64,000 nucleotides of DNA from Rhizophagus clarus. Lineage: Eukaryota; Glomeromycota; Glomeromycetes; Glomerales; Glomeraceae. Positions 21,971 to 33,997 of the stretch are shown in pieces. The stretch is taken from the NCBI GenBank assembly GCA_015698045.1, contig BLAL01000028.1, forward strand, positions 124,001 to 188,000, in the 5' to 3' direction. Positions within the stretch are counted from its first letter, which is position 1, and every line of letters starts with the position of its first letter. The translations under genes and the position numbers were made by a program. The notes below the pieces were generated by a model. It did no database searches. It saw only the letters and a list, made by a program, of their open reading frames with translations, and had not been told where the DNA came from.

Positions 21971-24053
21971 TTAAGACTCTAAAAAGTATAATTCAACAGC
22001 TCCAGTTACTGCTTCAACGTTAATTTGGGAGGACTTTTCATCATCATCACGGCCTTTGTGGCCTTTGTGACCATGACGACATTTCTTGGTTTTCTTCATT
22101 GTTCTCTTGTGCATCTTTTTCATTTTCTTTTTATATAAGTCATCATCGTCATCATTGTCGCCGTCGTCGTCTTTCTTATTTTTATAACCAACTTTGACAT
22201 TTCGTGTTTTCTTTATATAAGTAATGTCTTGACCTTCAACATAGGAATATCCAATCAATGTGGAAGCTGAGAAATCTCCATGGTATGTATCAGGCTAAAA
22301 TAAAGCAAGCTGAATTAGAGATATATCTTGTATAAAATCATATTTATAGAACATAATACATACAACTGTCGCAACGACACCACCGTTGACGGAGCCGGCT
22401 TTGAGATTGAGAATTTGTTTTTCTTTCAATTCATGCTAAATTAGATTATTTGTTGATATTAATATATATGCGCACACTAATAGTATAATAAAGTCATTCA
22501 AAGAGATTAATTAAATACATACGACTGAAATATCCAAATGACCATTAATTGATTTGGCAGTAACCGATACATCATCAGCCCAAGGGTTAACGAGGGCACT
22601 GATTTCAATTGCACCATTTACAGTACGAACCTAAATGATAAATGAGAGATAAGTAAAATAATTAAATAAATAACAAAAATATACTGAATTTACTTACATC
22701 CAAACTTTCAGAAACAACATAGCCACCTTGAATATGTCCATTAACAGTGGTTATTTCGGTAATAGCAGCGCTGATATCCTAAAACAGGAAACAATCGGAT
22801 TATTATAATTATCACAAATAAATGAACATATAAGTATATACAATTCTTACCTTAGCGCGAATGTGTCCATTCTTGGTCTTAAAACTAACGTAAGCGAAAT
22901 CAACTCCACCTAAATTCTCAGCCAAAACCCAGCTGTTTGGTACATCTACCAAAAGAGATCTAAAGAAATGAATATTATTTGGGATGGTTATGATTGTATC
23001 AACTTTAACACATTTTTGTGTGGGACGAGGACCGTCAAATGATGGTGTCTATATTACATGGATGAGAATTAATAAAAGATTAATCATATATATACGTATT
23101 TCCTCGAATATTCTTATTTCAAAATACCTCGACAAGAATAGTGTAGTCATCATCAATAATATCAATTTTAATATCAACTTCTTTTTGGAGAGAATCTTCA
23201 GAAAGTTTAATTATATTTGTAACATTGATAAAAGCTTGATCTTTCGAATGAATATCTTGGTTATCTTGACGGATGATAACGCTTCCATGCTAAAAAAAAA
23301 AATAAGATACAATAAATAAATAGAACTTATAATCATTACATTAAAAGATTTAGTATAATTTACCGCTGATATTCCTTTAACACTGAAGACCAAACCAGTA
23401 ACATCACGAGGATCTAACATCAATTCACTCGGACCATTCCATTTTATTGTAGGTTCACAAACAGGAGATTCTGGAGGACTAGGAACTGGTGGAGCGTTAT
23501 ATGGCATTTCAGGTGATCCAATTTCTGGTTCATGATGAGGTCCCAAGCCAGGAACTTGGATCCAAATGTATTGATCATCGAAACTGTTAAAATCCTAAAA
23601 ATAATATGTGCAGACAATTTATTTTAGAAGATTTGTATATATAGGCAATATGTATCATAGTTGAGATATTTTATAAAAAAAAAAAAATACATACATTATT
23701 AAGCATAAAATAAGAAAGTCCAGCAAACAAAAACCTTCCTCCCAGGAATAAAATTAATACAGCGATTAAAGCTTTTCTCCAAGCTTTCCTTCTTTGCTGA
23801 TGGTGTTGATAGCAACAATCATGTGTATTAAAAGCAGGCGTATAATGAGGTTTCTCGCTATAAGGTGGTAATTCTCGTTCTTTTGGTAACAATATTTGAT
23901 ATAAAGTTTTTATTTTTTAAAAATAAATAAATGAATAAATAAATTACAAAGTTTAAACTATTTCTTTTGCTCTTTTTTTTTTTTTAATCACTTACCACTA
24001 GGGACTTGAGGCTCCTCAAGCGGAATAGCAGTATATCCAGCTTTTTCACTCAT
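21971..24053 (-). CDS. Type II membrane protein with extracellular beta-repeat domain
   Basis: Nine exons on the minus strand: 24053-23996, 23879-23695, 23594-23364, 23289-23128, 23048-22851, 22778-22698, 22630-22523, 22435-22364, 22294-21971; 473 codons with stop, and all but the first intron fall between codons. A cytoplasmic tail of about 55 residues with a CCYQHH patch precedes one membrane helix at about 57-78 (ALIAVLILFLGGRFLFAGLS). A Pro-rich stalk follows (APPVPSPPESP). The ectodomain has short repeating strands with NGH/NGA/NGG turns (KNGHIRAK, VNGHIQGGY, VNGAIEISA, INGHLDIS, VNGGVVA), like a beta-solenoid adhesin-type fold (DUF4097/DUF7330-like). Near the C-terminus is an Asp/Lys/His-rich segment (DDDGDNDDDDD, then CRHGHKGHKGRDDDE). 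I do not know its function; a cell-surface role is inferred. Confidence 0.85.
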
Positions 24054-24674
24054 TATAAATTAAATATTTGTTACGAAACGTTAAAAGAAAATTTAGAAGA
24101 AAGAAAAGCAGCCAAAAACTTAAAATAATCAAAAATGAAACTTAGTGTAACAGAATTAAAAATTAATTATGTTGTTATTATATAAATACGGAATTTACGG
24201 AATTTAGTCATGAGAACTCCCGCGGCATAAACTTGTTATATACTGATTCTTGGCTAATTTATGTATTAGTTGTACTTATTTGTACACAACTTATATTTGT
24301 TAAGTAAAAGGCGTTGATTATCATTAACTTGTTATTACTATCTGAAATTCCGTTTCTATAAACGGGAATGTTTTTATAATCATCCGCAGTAAAATTGTGA
24401 TTTTTGCCATCTGATTTTTGATGGATAATATAAATTTTAATTTTATTATTATTATTTATTCTAGAACAGAAATTTAAAAATCAAAAATTCCATATAGGTA
24501 TAGTACAAAGTATAAAATATCTTAACTTTTTTTTAAGTACAACATTAGATTAAAATAAATATTATTAATAAATCGGATATTCTTGGCTAAATAAACTACA
24601 ATTACAATTACATTCATCTTTTTGATTTTATAATTAAAAATTTTTTTAAAAAAAGTTTGTTAAGTGTCTCTTAT
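24054..24674. other. Intergenic region
   Basis: Promoter of the membrane protein gene on the right-hand strand sense and 3' flank of the deacetylase-like gene, both on the minus strand. AT-rich, with no other gene seen. Confidence 0.4.
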
Positions 24675-26570
24675 TTAGAAGATCCATTGCATAAATATAG
24701 ATGCGATTATAAAGCTGGGTATCAAATTCATTGTATTCACTGTATTCAAACTAGTTATTGAACTTGTTTTGTTTCCATTAGGCTGACCCGGATTAGTATT
24801 ACCGTTAGATCCACCAACAGTATTATTTTCTCCAACAATACCCACTGGTTTACTTAAGTCAGTGTATGCACAATTGGCATCTTGACAGAGGCATTGATTG
24901 GCAATAGGATCCCACCAAACTGTATCACAAGTTGTTGGAACATGGTAACGGTCACCACCACTTGGAACAGGATTGGCAAGACTTGGATTTTCACTAGGGC
25001 ATCCGTAACAAGTATTCCATACCACAGTATTGAAGTTACAATTTTCTAAAAGTCCTTCGTCAATCTGTCCGTTTCCGTTATCATCCAATCCATTGCAAAT
25101 TTCTTTTCCAATTTTAGGAACTTCACATGAGAAAGGTGCATAGGTTTTAAGTTGATCTGCTGGAACTGGATTTTGCATCCATTCCAACAACTGTTGACTT
25201 GTTACGAACCAAGTGTCTGGTTGTGCAATAGCCCAATCTAAAAATTCTTCAAGCATTGCAAGATTAAGAGCAGGATCGGTGGCGCCAGGAGCTAATGGAG
25301 TACCAGGGACTTGGTAAAGATGAGCAGGATGAAGGAATAGACCGAAAGGAGTTTTTCCTTGTTGTGCGTGACGTTGGAAATTGCTCTGTAACCATCCCTT
25401 AACTACATCTGGTGTTCCATCGAGATGGGGATCCATTAAATGTGGAGTACCCTTGTCATCTGTTAATTAATATTAAAGTTCATGAATTAGAAGGAATTAT
25501 AAATAATTTATTTAGTTTTTAAAAAAAATAATAAATAAATTACCAATAATTGCAGCCATCGGGATTTCGAATAAACCAGGATGAATAGTAGTATTACAGA
25601 AACCTCTCCAGCAATCATTATATAAACCATAATCCATGGTATAAGGCCAAGTAGCATCATCTATTAATGCAGTTGTTGAGGAATCATACAGAGATCCTTG
25701 TTGAGCAATTATGTCAAAAGTTTTTGGTTGCCAATTGAGGAAAGGAGATCGCCATCCTGCAATCTTGCCATTTGGGATACCAGCAAAAGCGTTAAGTGCT
25801 TTTTTACATCCAATAATTTCATCTATTGCAAATCGAAATTAGAGTTCATGTTATAAAAACAAAATAAATAATATTTTCATGACTTACCATCAAAAGGATC
25901 TTGAGGATGTGTCATAGTATGATCTGCAACCTGTTAAATACGTTAAATTTAATTTTTCTTTCTTAAAGAGAATGTACATATAAAAAGATCACATACCTCA
26001 TTTCCAGCTGCGTACCATTGCGTTACCAATGAAAAATCAGTATATTGGATGCTAACGTAATAAGTAGCTCTAATTGGACATCTATTTAAAAAATACGTAT
26101 AAATATATTAAAAATTACGATTCTTGGAGTTTTCTAACATCATTTTTTTTTTTATGATTAATTACCCATTCGGATTTGTCCTTTTTCCAATAAGTGAGTT
26201 TGCAACTAAAAAAAAAAAAAAAAATATTAAATCACATGGAGAAAAACATGATGAAGCAGAAACAAGTAATATACTCTTACCTTTTAAGGTATCCGGTTGA
26301 ACAGAATCATCTAAATCATAATTTATTGTTAATTCAGAATTCAATAATATACTATTCTTAAATAAATTTCTTACCAAAAGTTAAAAGACAAAATTGAGGG
26401 GTTTTTTCAAGTGGTAAACCACCTGGAGGGTTAACCGAAGGACAAAAGCATTTTGGTGGTTGACAAACGGTAGGGTCACAAGCAGCTTCAACATTCTCGA
26501 AACGATTTACGACTCCAAGAAGGGTACAAGCGAGGGTCAGAGAAAATATTCCAAAGAATTTTTTAACCAT
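24675..26570 (-). CDS. Secreted, GPI-anchored chitin-deacetylase-like protein (CE4/NodB)
   Basis: Seven exons on the minus strand: 26570-26375, 26310-26281, 26205-26166, 26081-25997, 25930-25888, 25822-25544, 25459-24675; 486 codons with stop. A signal peptide (MVKKFFGIFSLTLACTLLGV) leads into a Cys-rich segment (CDPTVCQPPKCFCP). NodB motifs are present: LLTFDD (metal Asp), DHTMTHP (HxxxH metal ligands) and WRSPFLNW. After the catalytic domain, residues about 345-362 read EICNGLDDNGNGQIDEG, a MopE-like metal-binding loop, followed by a Cys-rich module and an Asn/Gly/Ser/Thr linker. The C-terminus is hydrophobic (PSFIIASIFMQWIF), as for a GPI signal. CE4 enzymes deacetylate chitin or related polymers; a cell-wall role is inferred, and activity on chitin is not shown by sequence alone. 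Confidence 0.93.
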
Positions 26571-27781
26571 TATTATTAATATTAATATTTATTGTATTAA
26601 ATATAAATTACAACATATAAAAATTGTTCGTAACAGAAGACTTAATTAATCAAAAAAAAAAGGGTTTTTGTTTTAATAGGAGGTAAAAAAAAAAAAAAAA
26701 AAATTAATTTTCTTGCAGAAAGAATTAGAGTGAGAACCTCCGTAAAGAAAAAAAAATTTTTTTTTTTTTTTTGAATGAATTTATCAAACCCACGGATAAA
26801 TTTATAGTCGCGATAAGCTTATAGTAATAAATTATAACAACTATTTTTGGTTGGAAATTCTAAAATTACACTGTTGAGTCGTTTTAGTAATAAATAAATT
26901 GATAGTTATTTTTGTGTTTACTCTTGTGTTAATTAAATAGGAAATGTGCGATATGGGTCGTTGCTGTTAATCAAACCGGCATGTAAATAAAAAGTTTATA
27001 TTTAATAGAATTTCCTATTTTGTAAATGGCTTTTAAGAGCCATGCGGGGAAAAGAAAACCGTATGACCGCGTTCTAATTAGTTATGCAAGTGATCAAAAA
27101 TTTAATGAACACAACATAATTGAAAAGGGATGTTCCTACTGCGGTTTCAAGAATGCCAAGAATTGGAGAAAATAGAAAAACCTGATTCCAATTTATATGG
27201 CGTAAAAACGATTTTTTTTTATGGAACACTCAAACTTCTATGGGTAATATGAAGGGTTATATATATAGTAGAATCATCCATTAATTTTAGCAATTCGGTT
27301 CATCTCAAAATCTATTATTATACTATGAATCTTTAGTAATGCATATTACTACGAAAGGCTAAATAAACGATGCAAAAATAAATATATCTATTTGAAGTTA
27401 GTTAATTAGTTAATGTTGCATAACTTGTCTCTGAACTAGGATTGGTACAAGCTAATGTAATGTGATGTCAAAAAAATGGATACAAGGTTAATCACGTGAA
27501 GTACAATATTATTGCTAAATTGGATTCGTATTAAAGATACCAAAATTTAGTATGAAATAGGAAAAAGAAATGAAAGGTAATTGTCATCTAATTAAGTAAA
27601 AAAAAAAAAGCTAACGATATTATCGAAGTATAGTTTTCCCGTCCTTGTTAACTTCGCCCTTTTGCATGATAATAGCCTTATCCTTCTTTGACGAACACTT
27701 TCAGGAGATAACCGAGAAACAGTGTTTCAATCATGTGCCACAAAAATGTTTTCTCTCAACAATCTACCTTATTATTATTAT
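26571..27781. other. Intergenic region with one small open frame
   Basis: Holds the promoter of the deacetylase-like gene and the 3' flank of the GMC/hydrolase gene. It starts with A and T homopolymer runs at about 26,680-26,775. A 49-codon frame at 27026-27175 is listed separately. Nothing else is recognised. Confidence 0.4.
27026..27175 (+). CDS. Possible small protein of 49 residues
   Basis: An ATG at 27026 opens 50 codons to TAG at 27173-27175. The product is basic (AFKSHAGKRKPYDRVLI) and has one CSYC pair near the end. Local composition is less AT-biased than the flanks, which is the only support. There is no recognised family; it could be chance or an exon of something larger. Confidence 0.2.
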   Translation: MAFKSHAGKRKPYDRVLISYASDQKFNEHNIIEKGCSYCGFKNAKNWRK

Positions 27782-30700
27782 TTAATATGGAAATGAATTT
27801 GATCTATTTTTATGGAATGGTGAATCATCAAAAGGTTGAAACCCATTTGGTAAAGTATATCCCCACAAATGTTGGGTTTCTTCCAAGTGATTTAATACTT
27901 TAGGGAATACATCTTCATTAGCGTTTGTTCCCCACCAAACATCGGAATGACCATAATTATTAATTTCATTGTATACATAATTATCTGCTCCATTCACTAA
28001 TCGTAGTGCGTCGTAGCTCTTTTTCGCTGATTTTAAATCAAATCTATTGTATAAATAAAATTAAATAAAATAAAAATAATAAATAAATAAATAATAAATA
28101 AACAGAAAAATAAATAAATAAATTAATCAAAGCTTATATTATTTGTACACTTACACAACGTTCTTATCTCCTGAATGATACAAATTGGAAAATTTAACCT
28201 ATTTCGAATATTTTCTTGTGTTACGTAGACATTCTGACCTTGGTAATTTAATAACAACTTCTTTTTAGATACCTTAACAAGATGTTGCATGGTAGTAAGA
28301 TTTACAATACCGACAAATTCATTTTGATAATCATGAATTTGCTGGTTAATATTTTCATGTTGATATAAAGTACCATAACAAAACGATGTTCTATGACATA
28401 AGGCATTCCGGCAATTTTGACCTTTCGGTACCGGATAAAAACGTAATAATTGATCAAGAATTTTGTTAGTCAAATTAGTCTCTGAGGAAGTTCTTGCATC
28501 AAATAATGACTGACGTAATATGTATCTTGTAAATGGAATAATATTTAAATACATTTTAACTCTATTCCAAAATCCAACAAATGGATGCATTGCAACTTGT
28601 GAAGCAATAAGACATCCCACTCCTCCGATTTTTCCATCTAACAATCCCATAAATGTTACGATTGATCCAGTACAATGAGAAATTATACCAATTTTTTCAA
28701 CACCAGTAATTTCCCGAATTTTTTTAGTCGCTGCAGCTTGGTCTAATCTAACATCATCTAAAGTTTGTTGTTCTTTAGAAGCGATATTTGCAGTTGACAA
28801 TCGATTGTCAATTAAGAATATGTCATACCCGCGTTCTAAAAGATAATCCACTATATTATTTTTAACTAAATTAGTTGTCCACATTTCATGTGACATAGAG
28901 GCTCCATGTACAAAAAGAATTGGTCCTTTTCTTCCACCCTGATATCTATGCAATAAACTTTTAACACCATCTTCAGCTGTAATTTCCCATATCTCTTTCT
29001 GTGGTCTATTCTTATAATAAAATGGTTTTACTACCGGAAAGACTTGAGAATATACTAAAGGAAGAAATCTAACAAATATATGTTTTAAAATTGTTGTTAC
29101 AAAAAAATTTTTGAATGTAATTATAGCTTTAATTCTTGATTCAGATGTCTCTCCAGTTGCCTAGATGAAATAGGAATTAAAATACTTTATATTGATATAT
29201 ATATATATATATATAAACAAGGCATATCTTATCTTCTTACCCTAAATGTAGTTAATTGCTTCAAAAGGTCAGAAGGTTTAATTCGTAGAATTCCTCTACC
29301 GACAACTTTTCTTATATCAGCTTCCTCCTCCGTTAATATCATTATCAAGATATATAAAGTAGTTGTAGACGTTGCTTGTTCTGAAAATGTTCCATTCTTA
29401 ATTAATTCATATCCTTTGAATCGGTATTTTGTTCCGCCAGTTGCAAACAAATTCAAATCATACATCATTTGGTTAGAATCAACTTTATCAGTTTTTGGGA
29501 TAAATAAACGGAATTTTCCACTAGTAACAAGCAGTGGATCAGGTGACAACGCCCGGCACGAAACTGTACCAGTAATTAATGCAGAATGATCGTCCATTTC
29601 AACTAATTATATGCTATTATTGTTAGCATGAATTGCATTGTCGAATCTGAAGACTTTGCTTGCACTAAAATTTAAATTGTATTAGGAATGGTTATCAAAT
29701 TGAATTTAAAATTCGTTGTGCTTACGTTCAGCGGCAAAATAATCTGCTGATAAAACCTCGGTTGAAAAATAACCTCTCATAACTTCTGTGAAACTTATTC
29801 CACCTTCCAATATATGTCCTCGATTAGTCAAATTGAATTTTCGCTCGTAAGTTATAAGCGGCCGATCAAAATCAATTGGCTTTGTGACAAGATCGTAATT
29901 AATTTCCCACTCACGATCCTTTGCAGCATATTCACAAATCCTTTCAGTCAATGCACTAATCGTTAAAAATGGATTAACCCCAAGAGCAGTTGGTATAATT
30001 GAACCATCACACACATAAAGCCCTTTATGAACATTACTATCATCTACGAATACTTGGCCTTTATGATTTACAACACCATGTTTTCCATATTTTCCTATAC
30101 TACAACCTCCAATTGGATGGACTGTAATTAATTCACTTCCTAAAGGTTTAGTCCATAAAGGGGACGGAATATAAGTTCAATTAATTTTAATTGTAGCTTC
30201 TTCCAATACTTTATTTAATCTGCTTATAGTGTCAGAAGTACCTACACCATTATATGATACTTTCAATCGGTCATTTACTAATTCTATTTGACCTGTATTA
30301 TCGTCATGTGACATGATCAAATAAGTTTGGGTATGTGATGTAGCACCACTATAAACTCCATTAAATGGCGATTTAATTTTTCTCCATAACCTTTTTGCAT
30401 ACCGTGATAAAGTAGTGTTATTTGATTCAGTACCAATTAATAAACTTCCTACTTCGAGAACGAGTTGGAAAATTTTACCCGTAGACCCGGGTATAGTTCC
30501 TTCTTCAATCACATAACCTTCAAGTACATTTTCAACGTCACGATGCATATCAATAATTCCAGTAATACATGGGCCAACTGGAACTTTCATGCTAGCCGTA
30601 TTGTCTTTAATAGGTCCGACACAATTAACAAAGTAATCCGTATTATAACCAAGTCCAATTATCTAAAGATAATATCTATGTGTAGTTAATTATAAAACGA

Positions 30701-31342
30701 AATAAAAAATTCGAATTATTATAAATGAGACCACTTACACCACCATTCCCGCTGAATCCTTTTCCCAAGCGATCGCTAACATTCAAGCCATAAGTCCTCG
30801 ATCTCAATAAGATATCATTGGAACCAAACGTACCAGCCGCAAGAAAAACAATATCAGCAATAACGAAGAAAAGGCTATGACGATTATCATCTGTAAAATT
30901 TGTACGTTTGTCCTTTGGAATAAAATACATTAATTCATATCAGTAACAAAAAATTCAATAAATCAATAAATAAAAAAAACTTTTAACTTACATCTAACCA
31001 TTCATAAAATACAATATATCGTCCGGTTTTCTTACATTTTTTAATGCTTCTTACTTCGCATTCACAAAATATTTCACAACCGTGATTCCATGCATCAGGT
31101 ATATAATTCATTAGAGTACTATTTTTACTACCATCATTAATTCCTGTAACATCATTTCCTGTTAATGTAGAAGCACGTTGACGTACTCCAGCAGCATTGA
31201 CCCGATTTTCGAATGTGACAGTAATAGGAGCTCTATAAAAATTTTTATGATATTCTTTTCCCAACAATCTTGCCTGAATTTCCAAAGTTCTTAATTTTGG
31301 CAATTCAGGAAAATGAGCAGGATATTGACATGGTTGAAACAT
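27782..31342 (-). pseudogene. GMC (cholesterol-oxidase-type) oxidoreductase fused to an alpha/beta hydrolase, damaged
   Basis: Six exons on the minus strand: 31342-30992, 30912-30739, 30662-29726, 29602-29241, 29160-28157, 28043-27782. Joined they give 1030 codons in one frame, broken once by TGA at 30179-30177. The GMC part starts only at MFQPCQYPAHFPELPKL, which in the family follows the FAD-binding Rossmann segment, so the GxGxxG N-terminus is missing. Reading upstream of the ATG still gives K-R-A-K-E before a TAA at 31360-31358. The C-terminal GMC signature is intact after the TGA (TVHPIGGCSIG, ALGVNPFLTISALTER). The hydrolase part has VHGASM, a nucleophile elbow SHCTGS (Cys, not Ser) and a late NYGHSD for the catalytic His. 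The TGA falls inside the conserved stretch before YIPSPLW. Splice sites are intact. It could be a recent pseudogene, a sequence error, or a readthrough case. Related fusions may act on sterols; that is inference. Confidence 0.8.
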
Positions 31343-31360
31343 TTCTTTTGCTCTTTTTTA

Positions 31361-32274
31361 TCCTAAATGAATAAAAGAATAATAGAATAATTAATAATAC
31401 ATATTGTGGCGCAGTAAAGTATAGAATCGTGAATTTCGTCAGGCCAAACCGAACGGTAAATAAAAAAAATTTAGCGAAGCCCACGTGATGTTAATTAATT
31501 TAATAGTTTTGTTTTGAAAAGATCGATCATCTATAAATGGACCATTGTACTTGGAAATTAAAACGGAAAAATTTAATTTTAACCATGTGTTACCTTGTGT
31601 TGTTTGTATAATAAAAATATATCCTGTTAAAGATGTTATTCGTTCATCCGAAATCCGATCGTCCGGTCAAAATGTCATATTACGGGTACTGACGGTATGG
31701 TATGGCGAAAGGGTTCAATCTGGAGATTATAAATATGAATGGATGGTATGATTTTCCTAATATGTATTTTTATTTGTATTTGAATTTACGGTTTCAAAAA
31801 AACATGGATCAAATTTTTTGATCGGATCACCCGAATCGCACCTTTACGGTGTTAAAAATGAAATCGAATTTTCTAATTTTACTTTACCGCGTTGATTATT
31901 TAATTTCCACTTGATAGTTAACGAATAACTATATAAATTCTTGAAAAGTAGAACCTAATGTGCGAAATTTTATTCAGAAGTATGTTCCGATATAACGTGT
32001 TTATTTATGATTTATTTAAAAAATTCAAATATGGAAATTTAAATTTTGCTTAATTAAAAAAATATATCCTTTGTTCACATTTCTTTATCAGGAATACTTT
32101 TTTAAGTAGAATTTAATTTCAGGCGGAATTAAGTTGAATTTATTGTAATTTCGACCAACCGCTCAAAAAGCGAATTCCTCATGTTTGTGTAACAGTTGGG
32201 TACTGATGATATAATTAAATCATAATTTTATAGTTAATTCAGTATCGTACTTAATCGTTATTCTTCCGGTAAAA
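31361..32274. other. Intergenic region between the GMC fusion and the SR gene
   Basis: This is where the missing FAD-binding N-terminus of the GMC gene would be expected. I looked for a glycine-rich dinucleotide-binding motif on the minus strand and did not find one. The right part is the presumed promoter of the SR-protein gene. No other gene is seen. Confidence 0.45.
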
Positions 32275-33421
32275 ATGTCTTCTTTCGACAGGATGTCTCG
32301 CTCGCTATTCGTTTCCGGACTTTCTAGGCGAACAACGTGAGTTATAAAGCGTGTTTAAGAGATACTAATATATTGTTTCTTACATTTTCTGGTTATTCTT
32401 TGTCATTAGTATTGAAGATCTCGAACCTATTTTTAGAGAATTTGGTAGACTTAAAGACGGTAGGTACTTTACGAGTATTGTCCAACCAGTTTGAATTATT
32501 TTTGTTTACTAATTTTTACTTCTTTACTTAGTCTATATACCAAGGGACTATTACACCAGGGAACCAAGAGGTTTTGCGTACATAGAGTATCCTTAAAGAC
32601 TTATTATTCAAAGTTTTCTTACTGTCGATTAAAGATTCAAGTTTACTCGACCAAAAGAATTGAATGTTTTTTAAAGACTTTTCCATCGGTCCTTGACAAG
32701 AAATCGCGGTTTTTTTTCTTCATTTTTTCAAGATACTATGATGAACGTGATTGTGAAGAGGCTTATAGACACGGAACTGTTATATTACATGGGCGAGAAT
32801 TAACTGTGGAATTCGCACGTGGATCCAGAAAAAGTAATGTCCTGTTCTTTTAATTTGATAAATGTAGTATCATTTACAATATCATTTTTACTATAATTCA
32901 AAATTCAGCTCCTCGAGAAATGAGAGGTAAAGATAATAGGTAAGTTTGATTAATTAATTTACTGATTAGTTAAATTCAAATTGAAATTTAATAATACTTT
33001 TTATAGATATTCTCCAATGAGACGGGGAAGATATGAAATACCCGAAAATTCTTACAGACCAAGGTTTATATTTATTGATTAGATTTCGGGGAAAAAAACT
33101 AACAATATTTAAGTAATAAATGAATGAATGTATATGTACATATACGCATACTTTTTTTTTGGTTTTTTTTTTTTTTTTAGACGTAGTCGTAGTCCCAGCC
33201 CCAATCGAAATCGTAGTAGATCCGGATTAGATTATAGAAAATATGATGGTGAGCAAGATAGAAGACGTTCTAATCGATATCGTTCTCGCTCAAGATCATA
33301 TTCTCGTTCGCCATCTGAACGTCGTAGAAGGTCAGAACAAGTTAATGGTCATCCTAAATCTCGTTCCAGATCTCCTAATGATTTGCAACCAACATCAGAA
33401 ATTAAGGATGAAACTACATAG
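32275..33421 (+). CDS. SR-type splicing factor (RRM plus RS domain)
   Basis: Seven exons: 32275-32336, 32410-32459, 32532-32586, 32733-32833, 32909-32939, 33007-33063, 33181-33421; 199 codons with stop. The single RRM spans about residues 10-90: RNP2 is LFVSGLS, RNP1 is RGFAYIEYYD, and the domain closes with ELTVEFARGSRK. A short Arg/Gly/Tyr linker follows (MRGKDN, MRRGRYEIPENSYRP), then an RS domain with many SRSRS/RSRSY repeats. SR proteins bind exonic enhancers and recruit spliceosome parts in the nucleus, and are imported by transportin-3/Mtr10-type carriers, one of which is encoded at the right end of this window. ATG 32293 could be an alternative start; the RRM is complete from either. 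Confidence 0.92.
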
Positions 33422-33997
33422 TTTTTTTTTCTCGCTCAATGAAAAAATTTTAGGCTTGATTATGAATAAAACGCGAATTTTCTTTGTTTCTTTGGAATTA
33501 TGTTACTTGTAACGATTTTATGCATAAGTTTGATACAGGAAAGTTAATTAACTTCTATGTGGTACACAAATTATATAATACAAACACTTTTTAATTGACG
33601 CTATGTCATTTCTTTAGTTGTTAGGTTTAATTAATTATACGTGCAAATCATTTTTTCTATCTTACTGTATTGTTACAAATTTGAAATTAACGTTGATCAC
33701 ATCGAATAGAATATAATAATATTTCAAGAATTGTTTCGTTTATGAATAATAAAAATAGATTATTTTATACTGGATTTCGCGTGTAGATAGAACTAAAAAG
33801 AAACTATTAAAATTGATTATTTTGTTTCTATAAAAAAAAAAAAAATTCTATCTATTAAATAATCTTGTTAATCATATTCACTGTTACCACTCTGGATCAA
33901 GTAAAGACTAATTAGTTATTTACAACAAGTTCTAGATAGTAGGAAATATTGGTATCTGATAGGCTTGATGATTACCGAATTAACAATTTAAAATTCT
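33422..33997. other. Convergent intergenic region
   Basis: 3' flanks of the SR gene (plus) and Mtq2 (minus). AT-rich, one A-run at about 33,832-33,844, no gene seen. Confidence 0.4.

Noticed and set aside
30177..30246. An intron removing the TGA in the GMC gene
   Set aside because: The only nearby GT-AG option (GTATTGG to CCTTTAG, 70 nt) shifts the frame and would delete a conserved stretch.
32700..32733. Alternative acceptor upstream in SR-gene intron 3
   Set aside because: Only TTTTTTCAAG at 32723-32732 restores the RNP1 frame (IEYYDERD).
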